A DNA stretch of 64,000 nt from Quadrisphaera sp. INWT6 (GTDB lineage: Bacteria; Actinomycetota; Actinomycetes; Actinomycetales; Quadrisphaeraceae), in contig NZ_VUOH01000003.1 in assembly GCF_015390235.1 (NCBI RefSeq), forward strand, positions 248,001-312,000, read 5' to 3'. This document shows, in pieces, positions 27,362 through 37,216 of the stretch. Numbering within the stretch: position 1 is the first letter of the stretch; every line of letters starts with the position of its first letter. The position numbers and the translations under genes were made by a program. The notes under the pieces were generated by a model. That model was not told the origin of the DNA, ran no database searches, and was given only the letters and a program-made list of their open reading frames with translations.

Positions 27362-29450
27362 TCAGCCGCGCAGGTCGAGCCAGGCGACCTGCTCGGCGGT
27401 CAGCTCGACGGCGAGCCCGGCCATCGACGAGCGCATCTCGGCGATGGAGCGGGGCCCGAAGAGCGCGAACACCGGGAACGGCTGGGCGAGCACGTAGGCG
27501 AGGGCGACGGCGGTCGCGGGGACCCCAGCTCGGCGCCCAGGCGCTCGGCGCGGCGCTTGCGCTCGAGGTTGTCGTCGGAGAGGTAGCAGCGCACCAGCTC
27601 GGCGTCGCCGCGCATCTCCTCGTCGGGGCGGGCGAAGAAGCCGCGCGCCTGGCTGGACCAGGGCAGCAGCGCCACCTGGCGCTCCTCGAGCCAGGTGCGC
27701 GAGGCCGGGTCGGTGGCGTGCACGCAGCCCGCCCACGGCACGTCCAGGGCGCGGGCGAGGCCGAAGTGGTTGCTCAGCACGGAGAAGCCCTGGCGGCCGT
27801 TGCTCGCCGCGTGGGCGTTCGCCGCGTCGAAGCGCTCCGGGCTCCAGTTGGAGCCGCCGTAGACGCCGATGCGCCCCGCGCGGGCGTGCTCGTCGAGGAC
27901 GTCGACGAACTCCCCCACGGGAACGGACGGGTCGTCGCGGTGCATGAGGTAGACGTCGGCGCGCTCCAGGCCCTGCCGCTCGAAGGACTCCAGCAGCTGC
28001 CGGCTCAGCGACTCCGGGTCGCAGTACGGGGTGTGCGCGCCCTTGACGATGACGGTGACGTCGTCGCGGATCCCGCGGTTGGCGAGCCACCGGCCGAAGC
28101 GGCGCTCGTACTCGCCGTCGGGGCCGTAGACCCAGGCGGTGTCGAAGGTGGTGCCGCCGGCCTCGACGAAGGCGTCGAAGATGGCCGAGGCGCTGGCGAG
28201 GTCGGGCTGGTTGTCGCAGCCCATCACCAGGCGCGAGACCGGGCGGTCCAGCCCCGGCAGCGCGCCGACGGGCACCTGCGCCGAGCCCGGGGCGGGGACC
28301 CGCAGAGGCTCGCCGGAGACGGTGCCCACGCGGGCGGTCTCGGCCTCGAAGGGGTAGCGCAGCCCGATGGCGGCGCGCCAGCGGTCGAGCACGGCGAGGG
28401 TGCCCAGGGAGTCGGCGTGCGTCTGCTCCGGGGCCTGCGCGTCGGAGCCGCTCCCGCCGCCGGCCAGGCGCGCGGCGGCGTCGGCGAGGGCCTGCGCCTC
28501 CAGCGCGAAGGCCTGCTGCTCGGGGGCGGCGCCGTCCCAGGTCTCGACGCGCTCGGGCTCGCCGGCGCGGCGCAGCACCAGGCGCGGGGCGGCCTGGACG
28601 GTCCACGGGTCGTGCAGCTCCAGCACGCCCTCGGAGCCGCGGACCACCACGACCTGGGGGTCGTCGACGCGGATCCCGCAGCGGACGGTGGCCAGCAGGC
28701 CGCCGCCGAAGTCGAGGTGGGCCGTCGTCCACTCGTCGACGCCGGTGGGGCCGATGCGGCCCTCCGCGCGCACGCCGGCGGGACCGGGCAGGGGCTCGGC
28801 GAAGGGGCGTCCGGCCGCGGCGCCGGCCACGGCCCGGGCCATCGACACCGGGTAGCAGCCGACGTCGAGGATCCCGCCGCCGGCGGTGGCCGGGTCGTAC
28901 AGGCGCCCCGGGCCGCCCGGGGCGCCCTCGGGGGCGGGGCTGGAGTCGAACGAGAAGCTCGCGTCGACGTGGGAGACCCGGCCGACGGCGCCCTCGGACA
29001 CCAGCTCCAGCAGGCGGCGCGTGGCGGGGTGGAAGCGGTAGGCGAAGGCCTCCAGCAGGGCGACGCCGGCGCGCTCGGCGGCGTCGACGAGCGCCGAGGA
29101 GCTGCCCAGGTTCGGGGTGAGGGGCTTCTCGACGAGGAGGTGCTTGCCCGCCCGGGCGGCGGCCAGCGCCAGCTCGGCGTGCTTCGTGTGGACGACGCTG
29201 ACGTAGACGCCGTCGACGCCGGGGTTGGCGAGCACCTCCGCGTAGGTGCCCGAGCTCACCCGGCCCCGCGGGCGGCGCCGGCCCCCCCGGCGGCCTCGGC
29301 CTCGTCGGCCAGCGCGCGGGCGCGGGCGGCGTCGGAGGAGCCCACCGCGACCAGCACCCCGGTGCGGCTGGCGGGGAGCTCGCGCACGAAGCGGCGGGCG
29401 ATGGAGCCGGGGCCGAGGACGGCCCAGCGGAAGACGTCGGCGTCTGGCAC
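27362..29450 (-). CDS. Gfo/Idh/MocA dehydrogenase fused to aldo/keto reductase, two missing bases
   Basis: Three frames join into one protein: N-terminus (FRWAVLGPGSIARRFV) from the GTG at 29450, the main body, and a C-terminus ending VAWLDLRG. One base is missing near 29257-29290 (a seven-C run lies at 29282-29288) and one near 27523-27526. With both restored the length is exactly 697 codons. Residues 1 to about 350 form a dehydrogenase (HLLVEKPLTP, GGGILDVGCYPVSMA); about 375-696 form an aldo/keto reductase (LVMGCDNQP, DTAWVYGPDGEYE, VIVKGAHTPY, YLMHRDDPS). A fusion could pass a keto-sugar between active sites. The substrate is unknown. The breaks look like sequencing errors. Confidence 0.85.
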
Positions 29451-29567
29451 CCCAGCAGGCTAGGCGAGGCCCCGGAGATCGCCCCCGACGGGCTGTCCGA
29501 CCCTCCTGGCAGGGTGCGCAGCGTGACCGGACGTGACCGACACGCCGGACGAGCAGCCAACACCGAC

Positions 29568-29613
29568 CACAACCAGTAGTTCGCTGGAAGTCTCCGCCCC
29601 CTAGATGTAGCGT
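29568..29613. promoter_or_regulatory. Two NrdR boxes upstream of nrdAB
   Basis: CACAACCAGTAGTTC (29568-29582) and CCCTAGATGTAGCGT (29599-29613) resemble the NrdR box of actinobacteria (form CACAAGATGTAGTGT) at about 10 and 12 of 15 positions. Their starts are 31 bp apart, the three-turn spacing typical of NrdR. The second box overlaps a -10-like TAGATG (29602-29607) with TTCGCT 16 bases upstream, a geometry that would block RNA polymerase. Matching was by eye from memory of the consensus. Confidence 0.55.
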
Positions 29614-29754
29614 CTGGGACACCGGAGGCCGCCCGAGAGAGCGACCCGGTCCCCCACTTCCCCAGGACCTGCGGAGATGACGCAGCGTTCCGGTTCAGCC
29701 ACGCCCGACGCACGCTCACGCGAACGACCACGAGCACGAGCACAGGAGACGCAC

Positions 29755-32700
29755 ATGACGCAGGTGGCAGACGAGGTCCTGGAGGTCTCCGCGAGCGGGG
29801 CCGGTTCCGACCAGGGCGGCGCGGCTCCCACCGCCGTCATCAACCGCCGCGGCGAGGTCGTGCCCTTCGAGGCGTCGCGGATCTCCGTGGCCCTCCAGAA
29901 GGCCTTCCTGGCCACCGAGGGCCAGGCCGCCGGCAGCTCCGCCCGCGTGCGCGAGCTCGTCGAGGAGATGACCACCACCGTCGTCGACACCCTGGTGCGC
30001 CGCTCCCTAGCCGGCACCGGGTCCTCCGGCCGCCCCGTGGCCGTCGAGGAGGTGCAGGACCAGGTCGAGCTCGTCCTCATGCGCTCGGGCGAGCACGCCG
30101 TCGCCCGCTCCTACATCCTCTACCGCGAGGAGCACGCCAAGGCCCGCCGCGCCCGCGAGGCCGCGACCCCCAGCGTCGCCTCCGTGCGCCAGCTGTCGGT
30201 GCGCACCTCCGAGGGCACCCTGGTCCCGCTCGACCGCGACCGCGTGGCCGCCGTCGTCGCCGAGGCCTGCGCCGGCCTGCCCACCGTCGACCCCGACGCG
30301 GTCGTCACCGAGGCCATGCGGACCCTGTACGACGGCGTCGGCGAGGTCGAGCTGGCCCAGGCCCTCGTGCTGGCCGCCCGCACCAAGGTCGAGGTCGACC
30401 CCGACTACACCTACGTCTCCGCGCGCCTGCTCATGGACATGCTGCGCACCGAGGCGCTCACCGCCGTCCTCGGCGAGCGCACGCTGGCCACCGCGCCGCA
30501 GATGGCGCAGCTGTACCCGCGCTACCTCAAGGGCTACATCGCCAAGGGCATCGAGCTCGACATGCTCGACCCCCGCCTGGGCGAGTTCGACCTCGACCGC
30601 ATGGGCGCGGCCATCGAGGCCGGCCGGGACGCCGACTTCACGTTCCTCGGCCTGCAGACCCTGTACGACCGGTACTTCCTGCACGACCGCGGCCAGCGCT
30701 ACGAGCTGCCGCAGGCCTTCTTCCTGCGCGTCGCGATGGGCCTGGCCCTGAACGAGGAGCACAAGGAGGAGCGGGCGATCGAGTTCTACCGCCTCATCTC
30801 CAGCTTCGACTTCATGTGCTCCACGCCGACGCTGTTCAACGCCGGCACCACCCGCCCGCAGCTGTCCAGCTGCTTCCTCACCACGGTCTCCGACGACCTG
30901 TCCGGCATCTTCCAGTCCATCAAGGACAACGCGATGCTGGCCAAGTACTCCGGCGGCCTCGGCAACGACTGGACCCCGGTCCGCGGCATCGGCGCCCACA
31001 TCAAGGGCACCAACGGCCAGAGCCAGGGCGTCGTCCCGTTCCTCAAGATCGCCAACGACACCGCCGTCGCGGTGAACCAGGGCGGCAAGCGCAAGGGCGC
31101 CGTCTGCGCCTACCTCGAGACGTGGCACATCGACGTCGAGGAGTTCCTGGAGCTCCGCAAGAACACCGGTGACGAGCGCCGCCGCACCCACGACATGAAC
31201 ACGGCCAACTGGGTGCCCGACCTATTCATGCAGCGCGTGGCCGCCAAGGGCGACTGGACGCTGTTCTCCCCCGACGAGACCGCGACCTCCACGACCTGTA
31301 CGGCACGGCCTTCGCCGAGCGCTACGCGGAGTACGAGGCGATGGCGGCCCGCGGCGAGCTGCGCGTGCACCGCACCGTCAAGGCGCTCGACCTGTGGCGC
31401 AAGATGCTGACCTCGTTGTTCGAGACCGGCCACCCGTGGATCACCTTCAAGGACCCGTGCAACCTGCGCTCCCCGCAGCAGCACGTCGGCGTCGTGCACT
31501 CGTCCAACCTGTGCACCGAGATCACGCTGAACACCAACGCCGACGAGGTCGCGGTCTGCAACCTCGGCTCGGTCAACCTGGCCGCCCACGTCACCGCCGA
31601 GGGCCTCGACGTCGAGCGCCTGCGCCGCACCGTCCGCACCGCGGTCCGCATGCTCGACAACGTCATCGACCTGAACCTCTACACGATCCCCCAGGCCGAG
31701 AACGCCAACCAGCAGCACCGTCCCGTGGGCCTGGGCCTCATGGGCTTCCAGGACGCGCTCTTCGCGCTGCGCCTGCCCTACTCCTCCGACGAGGCCGTGC
31801 AGTTCGCAGACACCTCGATGGAGCAGATCTCCTACGCGGCGATCGAGGCGAGCTCCGACCTGGCCGCCGAGCGCGGCTCCTACAAGAGCTTCGACGGGTC
31901 GCTGTGGAGCCGCGGGATCCTCCCGGTCGACTCCCTGGAGATCCTGCGCGAGGCCCGCGGCGGCGACGTCGAGCTCGACACCTCCGCCACGCTCGACTGG
32001 GCCCCGCTGCGCGAGAAGGTCCAGCGCCAGGGCATGCGCAACTCCAACGTCATGGCGATCGCGCCCACCGCGACGATCTCCAACATCGTGGGCGTCGCGC
32101 AGTCGATCGAGCCGATGTACCGCAACCTGTTCGTGAAGTCGAACATGTCCGGCGACTTCACCGTGGTGAACGCCTCCCTGGTCCGCGACCTCGCCGAGCG
32201 GGGCCTGTGGGACGAGGTCATGGTCTCCGACCTGAAGTACTTCGACGGCTCGCTGGGCCACATCGACCGCGTCCCGGCCGACCTGCAGGCGCTGTACGCC
32301 ACCGCCTTCGAGGTCGACCCGGTGTGGCTGCTCCGCTCGGCCTCGCGCCGCCAGAAGTGGATCGACCAGGCGCAGTCGCTGAACCTGTACGTGTCCAGCC
32401 CCAACGGCCGGATGCTCGACTCCCTGTACCGCACCGCCTGGCAGCTGGGCCTGAAGACGACGTACTACCTGCGCTCGTCCTCGGCCACGCACGTGGAGAA
32501 GTCCACGCTGCGCGGCACCGACGGCAAGCTGAACGCCGTCTCCTCCGGCGCCCCGGCGACGGCCCCGGCCGCCGGTGTCCCGGCGCAGGCCGCAGCCCCC
32601 GCCGCGGCGACGGCGGCCTCCCCCGCGGCGGCCGTCTCGGCCAGCCCGTCCGCGGTGGTCACGCTGCCGCAGACCGCTGACGCCGACCAGACCCCGGAGC

Positions 32701-32765
32701 TCAGCGCCGAGTACGCCGCGGCCTGCTCCATCGAGAACGGCGACGAGTGCGAGGCGTGCCAGTGA
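29755..32765 (+). CDS. nrdA: Ribonucleoside-diphosphate reductase large subunit, one missing base
   Basis: Class I large subunit, about 1003 residues once one base near 31282-31287 is restored (the sequence then reads through [14 protein letters not shown]). The ATG at 29755 has AGGAG 6 bases upstream; an ATG at 29677 has no usable ribosome site. An N-terminal ATP-cone ([20 protein letters not shown]) implies dATP feedback control. Active-site cysteines are seen in [20 protein letters not shown] and [10 protein letters not shown], and the redox pair in the C-terminal tail DECEACQ after an Ala/Pro-rich flexible linker. It reduces ribonucleotides with NrdB. The gene is essential in most bacteria, so the frame break is most likely an artefact. 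Confidence 0.95.
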
Positions 32766-32821
32766 GCGCCCCCACCAGCAGCCACCTGCCCACCACCCGC
32801 ACCTCGAGCGAGGAGACCACC

Positions 32822-33913
32822 GTGACCACCCTGGACGACGCCGTCGAGACCTCCGTCGACAACGTGACCGGCCTCGGCGCCATCCAGTCGGGCGCCTCCC
32901 GCGTCGACGTCAGCGACAAGGCGATGATCAACGCCCGCGCCGACGTCAACCAGCTGCTGCCGCTGAAGTACGGCTGGGCCTGGGAGAAGTACCTCGCGGG
33001 CTGCAACAACCACTGGATGCCCACCGAGGTGTCCATGCAGGCCGACATCGCCCTGTGGAAGAGCCGCGACGGGCTCACCGAGGACGAGCGCCTCATGCTC
33101 AAGCGCAACCTCGGCTTCTTCGCGACCGCCGAGTCGCTGGTCGCCAACAACATCGTGCTCGCGGTCTACCGCCAGCTCACCAACCCTGAGTGCCGCCAGT
33201 ACCTGCTGCGCCAGGCCTTCGAGGAGGCCGTGCACACGCACACCTTCCAGTACATCTGCACCAGCCTCGGCCTCGACGAGGGCGAGCTGTTCAACATGTA
33301 CCGCGAGGTGCCCTCCATCACCGCCAAGGACGCGTGGGCGCTCAAGCACACCCGCAACCTCGAGTCGGGTGAGTTCTCCACCGGCACGCCCGAGGCCGAC
33401 CAGGACTTCCTGCGCGACCTCATCGCGTTCTACGTGGTCTTCGAGGGCATGTGGTTCTACACGGGCTTCGCGCAGATCCTCAGCCTCGGCCGCCGCAACA
33501 AGATGGTCGGCATCGCCGAGCAGTACCAGTACATCCTCCGCGACGAGTCGATCCACCTGAACTTCGGCATCGACGTCATCAACCAGATCAAGGCCGAGAA
33601 CCCGCACCTGTGGTCCGCGGAGTTCCAGGCCGAGGTCCGGGGCATGCTCAAGGAGGCCTGCGAGCTGGAGATCGAGTACGGCAAGGAAACGATGCCCCGC
33701 GGCATCCTCGGGCTGAACTCCGATCTCACCTCCGAGTACATGCGGTTCATCACCAACCGCCGCTGCGTCCAGCTGGGCCTGGCCGAGGTGTTCCCCCCGG
33801 CGGAGAACCCCTTCCCGTGGATGTCCGAGACGATGGACCTCAAGAAGGAGAAGAACTTCTTCGAGACCCGCGTCATCGAGTACCAGACCGGTGGCGGTCT
33901 GGCCTGGGACTGA
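32822..33913 (+). CDS. nrdB: Ribonucleotide reductase small subunit R2, class Ic-like (Phe at radical site)
   Basis: A 363-residue R2 protein that generates the radical for NrdA. The GTG at 32822 has GAGGAG 7 bases upstream; GTG 32762 overlapping the nrdA stop is an alternative. Counting from 32822, the metal ligands line up exactly with family spacing: Glu104 (TAESLVANN), Glu135 and His138 ([13 protein letters not shown]), Glu208 (VVFEGMWF), Glu242 and His245 (RDESIHLNF). Position 142, four after His138, is Phe where classical R2 has the radical Tyr. First-ligand Glu plus Phe is the signature of class Ic enzymes, which use a Mn/Fe cofactor as in Chlamydia. It lies 56 bp after nrdA in one operon. 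Confidence 0.95.
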   Translation: MTTLDDAVETSVDNVTGLGAIQSGASRVDVSDKAMINARADVNQLLPLKYGWAWEKYLAGCNNHWMPTEVSMQADIALWKSRDGLTEDERLMLKRNLGFFATAESLVANNIVLAVYRQLTNPECRQYLLRQAFEEAVHTHTFQYICTSLGLDEGELFNMYREVPSITAKDAWALKHTRNLESGEFSTGTPEADQDFLRDLIAFYVVFEGMWFYTGFAQILSLGRRNKMVGIAEQYQYILRDESIHLNFGIDVINQIKAENPHLWSAEFQAEVRGMLKEACELEIEYGKETMPRGILGLNSDLTSEYMRFITNRRCVQLGLAEVFPPAENPFPWMSETMDLKKEKNFFETRVIEYQTGGGLAWD

Positions 33914-33955
33914 CCTCCCCCTGACGCCGTCCGCACCGGCCGGCGTCTCCCGTTC

Positions 33956-33998
33956 ACGGCGGCCCGTCGTCTCCCCCGAGGAGGTGGCGGGCCGCCGT
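33956..33998. terminator. Hairpin after nrdAB
   Basis: An 11-bp stem, ACGGCGGCCCG (33956-33966) with CGGGCCGCCGT (33988-33998), 43 bp after the nrdB stop. No T-tract. Confidence 0.55.
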
Positions 33999-34011
33999 CG
34001 TGTCCCCCCTC

Positions 34012-34608
34012 CGCGACGATCACGCACCTGAGCGCCACCACCGGGCCCCCAGCCCTTCCGGGACGACGTGACGCTCAGGCGCATGATCGTCACCGGGTGG
34101 GCAGGCGGGTGAGCGGGTGGGGCGGTGCCCACCGGGTGGACCGCTCCCCGGGTGGTGCGCCCCGACCCGGGCACCAGCCTCCCCAGGAGGAGCCCCTCCC
34201 CGCGACGATCACGCACCTGAGCGCCACCACCGGGCCCCCAGCCCTTCCGGGACGACGTGACGCTCAGGCGCATGATCGTCACCGGGTGGGCAGGCGGGTG
34301 AGCGGGTGGGGCGGTGCCCACCGGGTGGACCGCTCCCCGGGTGGTGCGCCCCGACCCGGGCACCAGCGCACCCAACGGGCACCAACCTCCCCAGGAGGAG
34401 CCCCCACCCGCGACGATCACGCACCTGCGCGCCACCACCCGGTCTTCCCACAGCGCCTCCTGTCGCACTTCGGTCCCCTTCGCTGCAGCTGACGCCCCAT
34501 CAGGGAACGCGAAGGGGCGTCAGCTGCGCAGATGGGGCGTCAGCTGCGCCGGCCGGGTCGCGGCGGAGAGGACCGGCAGGCGACGTGGCGCGCAGGCGCA
34601 TGATCGTC
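34012..34608. repeat. Tandem 189-bp repeat and related inverted-repeat elements (family B)
   Basis: This fills most of the 963-bp gap between nrdB and smpB; I see no gene in it. Copy 1 is 34012-34200 and copy 2 34201-34408, nearly identical except that copy 2 has a 19-bp insertion near its end. A third left arm starts at 34409. Each copy holds an inverted repeat: GACGATCACGCACCTGAGCG (34015-34034 in copy 1) against CGCTCAGGCGCATGATCGTC (34072-34091). The third left arm pairs with a right arm at about 34587-34608, with another hairpin lying between them. Similar arms recur at 51187 and 51831-51903. Confidence 0.75.
34485..34547. repeat. Hairpin with a repeated arm
   Basis: GCAGCTGACGCCCC (34485-34498) is complementary to GGGGCGTCAGCTGC at 34514-34527 and again at 34534-34547, so two alternative hairpins can form. 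It sits inside the third family B element. Confidence 0.55.
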
Positions 34609-34719
34609 GCCGGAGGAGGGGGTGCGGTGATCTCGGGGTGCGGCGACGTCACGGCTGCGGGATGTTGGGCAGTTCGAGCGGATTCCGACCCTTGCCGCCC
34701 CACGACACCGAGACGCCGT

Positions 34720-34736
34720 TATCGTTCCGTGACATG
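34720..34736 (+). promoter_or_regulatory. Possible leaderless start upstream of smpB
   Basis: A -10-like TATCGT (34720-34725) lies 8 bases before an ATG (34734). That ATG opens a 23-codon frame (MSSSTRNGAGTT...) ending at 34805. It shares a frame with smpB if one base is missing near 34800, so this could be the true N-terminus of SmpB or just an upstream promoter. Tentative. Confidence 0.25.
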
Positions 34737-34876
34737 AGCTCCAGCACCCGCAACGGCGCGGGCACCACGCACCGCAGCAGCACCGGTCAGCAGGTGGCCC
34801 GATAGCCCGTCGCGGTGCCGGCGCGTGGGCGCGCCAGGCCAAGCCCTCCCGTCCCCGCGAGGAGGGCCTGCGCCTG

Positions 34877-35377
34877 GTGGCCCGGAACAAGCGCGCCGCG
34901 CACGACTACGTCCTGGCCCACTCCTACGAGGCGGGCCTGGTGCTCGTGGGCACCGAGGTGAAGGCGCTGCGCGCCGGCCGCGCCTCGCTGTCGGAGAGCT
35001 GGGTCGAGATCAGCGACCGCGGTGAGGCGTGGCTGCACGGCGCCCACATCCCCGAGTACTCCCAGGGCAGCTGGACCAACCACTCCGCGCGGCGTCCCCG
35101 CAAGCTGCTGCTGCACGCCGCCCAGCTGGCCCGCCTCGAGGCCGCCTCCCGCGAGGCCGGGTGGACCGTGGTGCCCACGAGCCTGTACTTCCTGGGCTCC
35201 TGGGTGAAGGTCGAGGTGGCGATCGCCCGGGGCAAGCAGGAGCACGACAAGCGCCAGACCCTGCGCGAGCGGCAGGACGCCCGTGAGGCCGAGCGGGCGA
35301 TGTCGGTCCACCGCCGCACCAACCCCCGCACCGCCGCCGGCGGTGCAGGCACCGTGAGCGCGCGCCGTGAGGGCTGA
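34877..35377 (+). CDS. smpB: SsrA-binding protein SmpB
   Basis: A 166-residue tmRNA-binding protein needed for trans-translation, which frees stalled ribosomes. Motifs: VARNKRAAHDY, EAGLVLVGTEVKALRAGRASL, WLHGAHIPEYSQGSW, RPRKLLLH, PTSLYFLGSWVKVEVAIARGKQEHDKR, then the basic C-terminal tail. The GTG at 34877 is the first start in frame, with GGAGGG 10 bases upstream; an N-terminal extension from the ATG at 34734 would need a missing base. Its stop overlaps the start of the YdcF-like gene. Confidence 0.94.
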   Translation: MARNKRAAHDYVLAHSYEAGLVLVGTEVKALRAGRASLSESWVEISDRGEAWLHGAHIPEYSQGSWTNHSARRPRKLLLHAAQLARLEAASREAGWTVVPTSLYFLGSWVKVEVAIARGKQEHDKRQTLRERQDAREAERAMSVHRRTNPRTAAGGAGTVSARREG

Positions 35378-36106
35378 GCGCACGGCGGTGGGCTGGGTCC
35401 GCCGCCTCCAGGTCGTCACCGCGGCCGCGGCCGCCCTCGTGCTCGTGTGGCCCGTGGTCGACATCGCGGTCAGCACCGCGTGGTCGCACCGCCCCGTCGA
35501 CGCGGGCCGGCTCGACGCCGTCGTCGTCTCGGGTCGAGCCTGGACGGCGGGCGCACCACCCCGCTGCTGGAGCGCCGGGCGGAGCGGACCGCCGCGCTGG
35601 TGGCCCAGGCCCGCGCCGAGGGCGCAGACCCCTGGGTGGTCGCCAGCGGCGGCGTCACCGGCGCCACGGCGTTCGACGCGCAGCCGGTCAGCGAGGCCGA
35701 CGTCCTCGGGGCGCGCCTGGTCGAGCTCGGCGTGCCTCGCGAGCGGCTGCTCCTGGAGGAGCGGGCGCTGTCGACGTCGGACAACCTCGCGCTGTCGATG
35801 CCGCTGCTCCAGGCCACCGACCCCGGCGTCCACCGGGTCGCGGTGGTCACCTCCGACGGCCACGTGGCACGGGTGCGGCTGCTGCTGCACCGGGCGGTGG
35901 TCGACGGCCGCGTCGACGGGGCGCTCGACGTGGTGCTCGTCGGCGCCACCACCCCGCTGAGCGACGTCCGCCAGGCCCTCGTGCGCGAGGTGTCGCTGGT
36001 GGCGGGCAACCGCGTCGACTCGGCCATGACGACGGCGGTGCACACGGCGGTGAGCCAGGCGCGGTGGTTCACCGGCGGGCCGGCCGGCGGGTCAGCCAGC
36101 GCCTGA
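35367..36106 (+). CDS. YdcF/DUF218-family membrane-anchored protein, one missing base
   Basis: The N-terminus reads from the GTG at 35367: a basic start, one membrane helix (LQVVTAAAAALVLVWPVVDIAV) and RLDAVVV. It then shifts frame near 35526-35529, where one C is missing, into LGSSLDGGRTTPLLERRAERTAALVAQA. The restored length is exactly 247 codons. DUF218 motifs follow: VVASGGVTG, SEADVLGARLVELGVPRERLLLEERALSTSDNLALS and VAVVTSDGHVARVRLLL. YdcF relatives bind AdoMet or act in envelope polysaccharide metabolism; the role here is unknown. Confidence 0.82.
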
Positions 36107-36167
36107 GGGGGCGGGTCGGCGCGGGGCCCGCCACCGGTCCGGTCGACCGGTCTGTGACGCTGGCCCG

Positions 36168-37085
36168 GTGACCTCCCCCTCACCCGGCGCCCTGCCCGAC
36201 CTCGCGCCGCAGCGCGTCGCCGACGCGGTCGCCACCGCCGAAGCGTCCATGGACGCCCTGGACGCCGTCCGCGCGCGGGTCGACGGCGGCCGCACGGCCA
36301 ACACGCACGGCGGCGACCCGGGCCTGCACCGCAACCGCAGCACGGTGGTCCGCCACGCCGTCAGCTACCTCGTGGCGGCCCGCGCCGGCGCTGCCGCGAG
36401 CGCCGCGGGCCTGGAGGGCCCGGTGGTGGACGTCGGTGCGGGGACCGCGGCGTTCTCGCCCCTGCTCGCCGAGCGGCTCGGGCGGCCGCTGGTGCTGGTC
36501 GACATCGACGTGCGGCACACCGCGCTGGCCGCGGCGGCCTTCCCGCAGGCGACCACCCACACCGACCTCGCCGACGCCCCCGACGGCGCGGTCGTCGTGG
36601 CCAGCGAGGTGGTGGAGCACCTGGTCCCGGCCGACCAGGTCGGCTTCGTCGCGTCGATGGCGGCGCGCACGCTCCCCGGCGGGGCGCTGGTGCTGACGAC
36701 CCCGGACGAGTCGGGGTACTCCGGGGGCTGGTCGGGCTACGCCCCCCACGTGGGTCCTGTCGACGCCGACGGCCTGCGCCGGGTGGTCGCGGAGGGCACC
36801 GGCGGCTGGCCGGTGCGGGTGCTGCGCATCGACGGCCCGACCTTCACCCTCACCCGCGGCGGGGCGAGGGTGCAGAAGGCGGCGAACCTCCTCTGGAACC
36901 GGGCGGCGGGGCTGGTCGCTCCGCTGGAGCCGGTGGCGACCGGGCTGCTGCACCGCGTCACCCGCGAGCGGCCACCGGCGGCCGTGCCCTCCGAGGGCTC
37001 CTGGACGGTCACCGAGGTCGGGCCGGGCGACGGCGGGTGGCGCGCCGGCACGGGTCTCGTCGCCGTCGCCACCCGCCCGCTCTGA
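36168..37085 (+). CDS. SAM-dependent methyltransferase
   Basis: A 305-residue class I methyltransferase. The AdoMet site motif I is VVDVGAGTAAFSPLLAE, motif II VLVDIDVRHTALA, and VVASEVVEHLVPAD follows. The C-terminal third is more variable. The GTG start is weakly signalled. The substrate is unknown; it is a single gene bounded by repeats at its 3' end. Confidence 0.82.
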   Translation: MTSPSPGALPDLAPQRVADAVATAEASMDALDAVRARVDGGRTANTHGGDPGLHRNRSTVVRHAVSYLVAARAGAAASAAGLEGPVVDVGAGTAAFSPLLAERLGRPLVLVDIDVRHTALAAAAFPQATTHTDLADAPDGAVVVASEVVEHLVPADQVGFVASMAARTLPGGALVLTTPDESGYSGGWSGYAPHVGPVDADGLRRVVAEGTGGWPVRVLRIDGPTFTLTRGGARVQKAANLLWNRAAGLVAPLEPVATGLLHRVTRERPPAAVPSEGSWTVTEVGPGDGGWRAGTGLVAVATRPL

Positions 37086-37090
37086 CTGTC

Positions 37091-37216
37091 GGGAACCGCA
37101 GCCAGGCGCTCGGCTGCGCAAAGGGCACCCCCGGGAACCGCAGCCAGGCGCTCGGCTGCGCGAAGGGCACCCCCGGGAACCGCAACCAGGCGCTCGGCTG
37201 CGGTCCCCGGGCGTGG
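37091..37216. repeat. Three tandem 42-bp units, dispersed repeat family A
   Basis: Units start at 37091, 37133 and 37175, exactly 42 bp apart. Each begins GGGAACCGCARCCAGGCGCT. The last unit closes with TGCGGTCCCC, so it can fold into a hairpin. The element fills the gap between two convergent genes, like its relatives at 1541-1614. Confidence 0.7.

Noticed and set aside
25726-29463. 3.7-kb plus-strand frame opposite pta and the fusion gene
   Set aside because: Low-complexity shadow of real minus-strand genes.
31270-31290. Programmed frameshift or intein in nrdA
   Set aside because: No slippery site or stimulatory structure is obvious, no inserted domain is present, and the same one-base loss occurs in unrelated genes.
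33914-34876. tmRNA, tRNA or protein gene in the gap before smpB
   Set aside because: The sequence is explained by repeats and hairpins; no cloverleaf, no tmRNA tag-like frame and no codon-like pattern was found.
37091-37216. Possible CRISPR array
   Set aside because: Only three units, each 42 bp with no unique spacers, and no cas genes; it is a tandem palindromic repeat.
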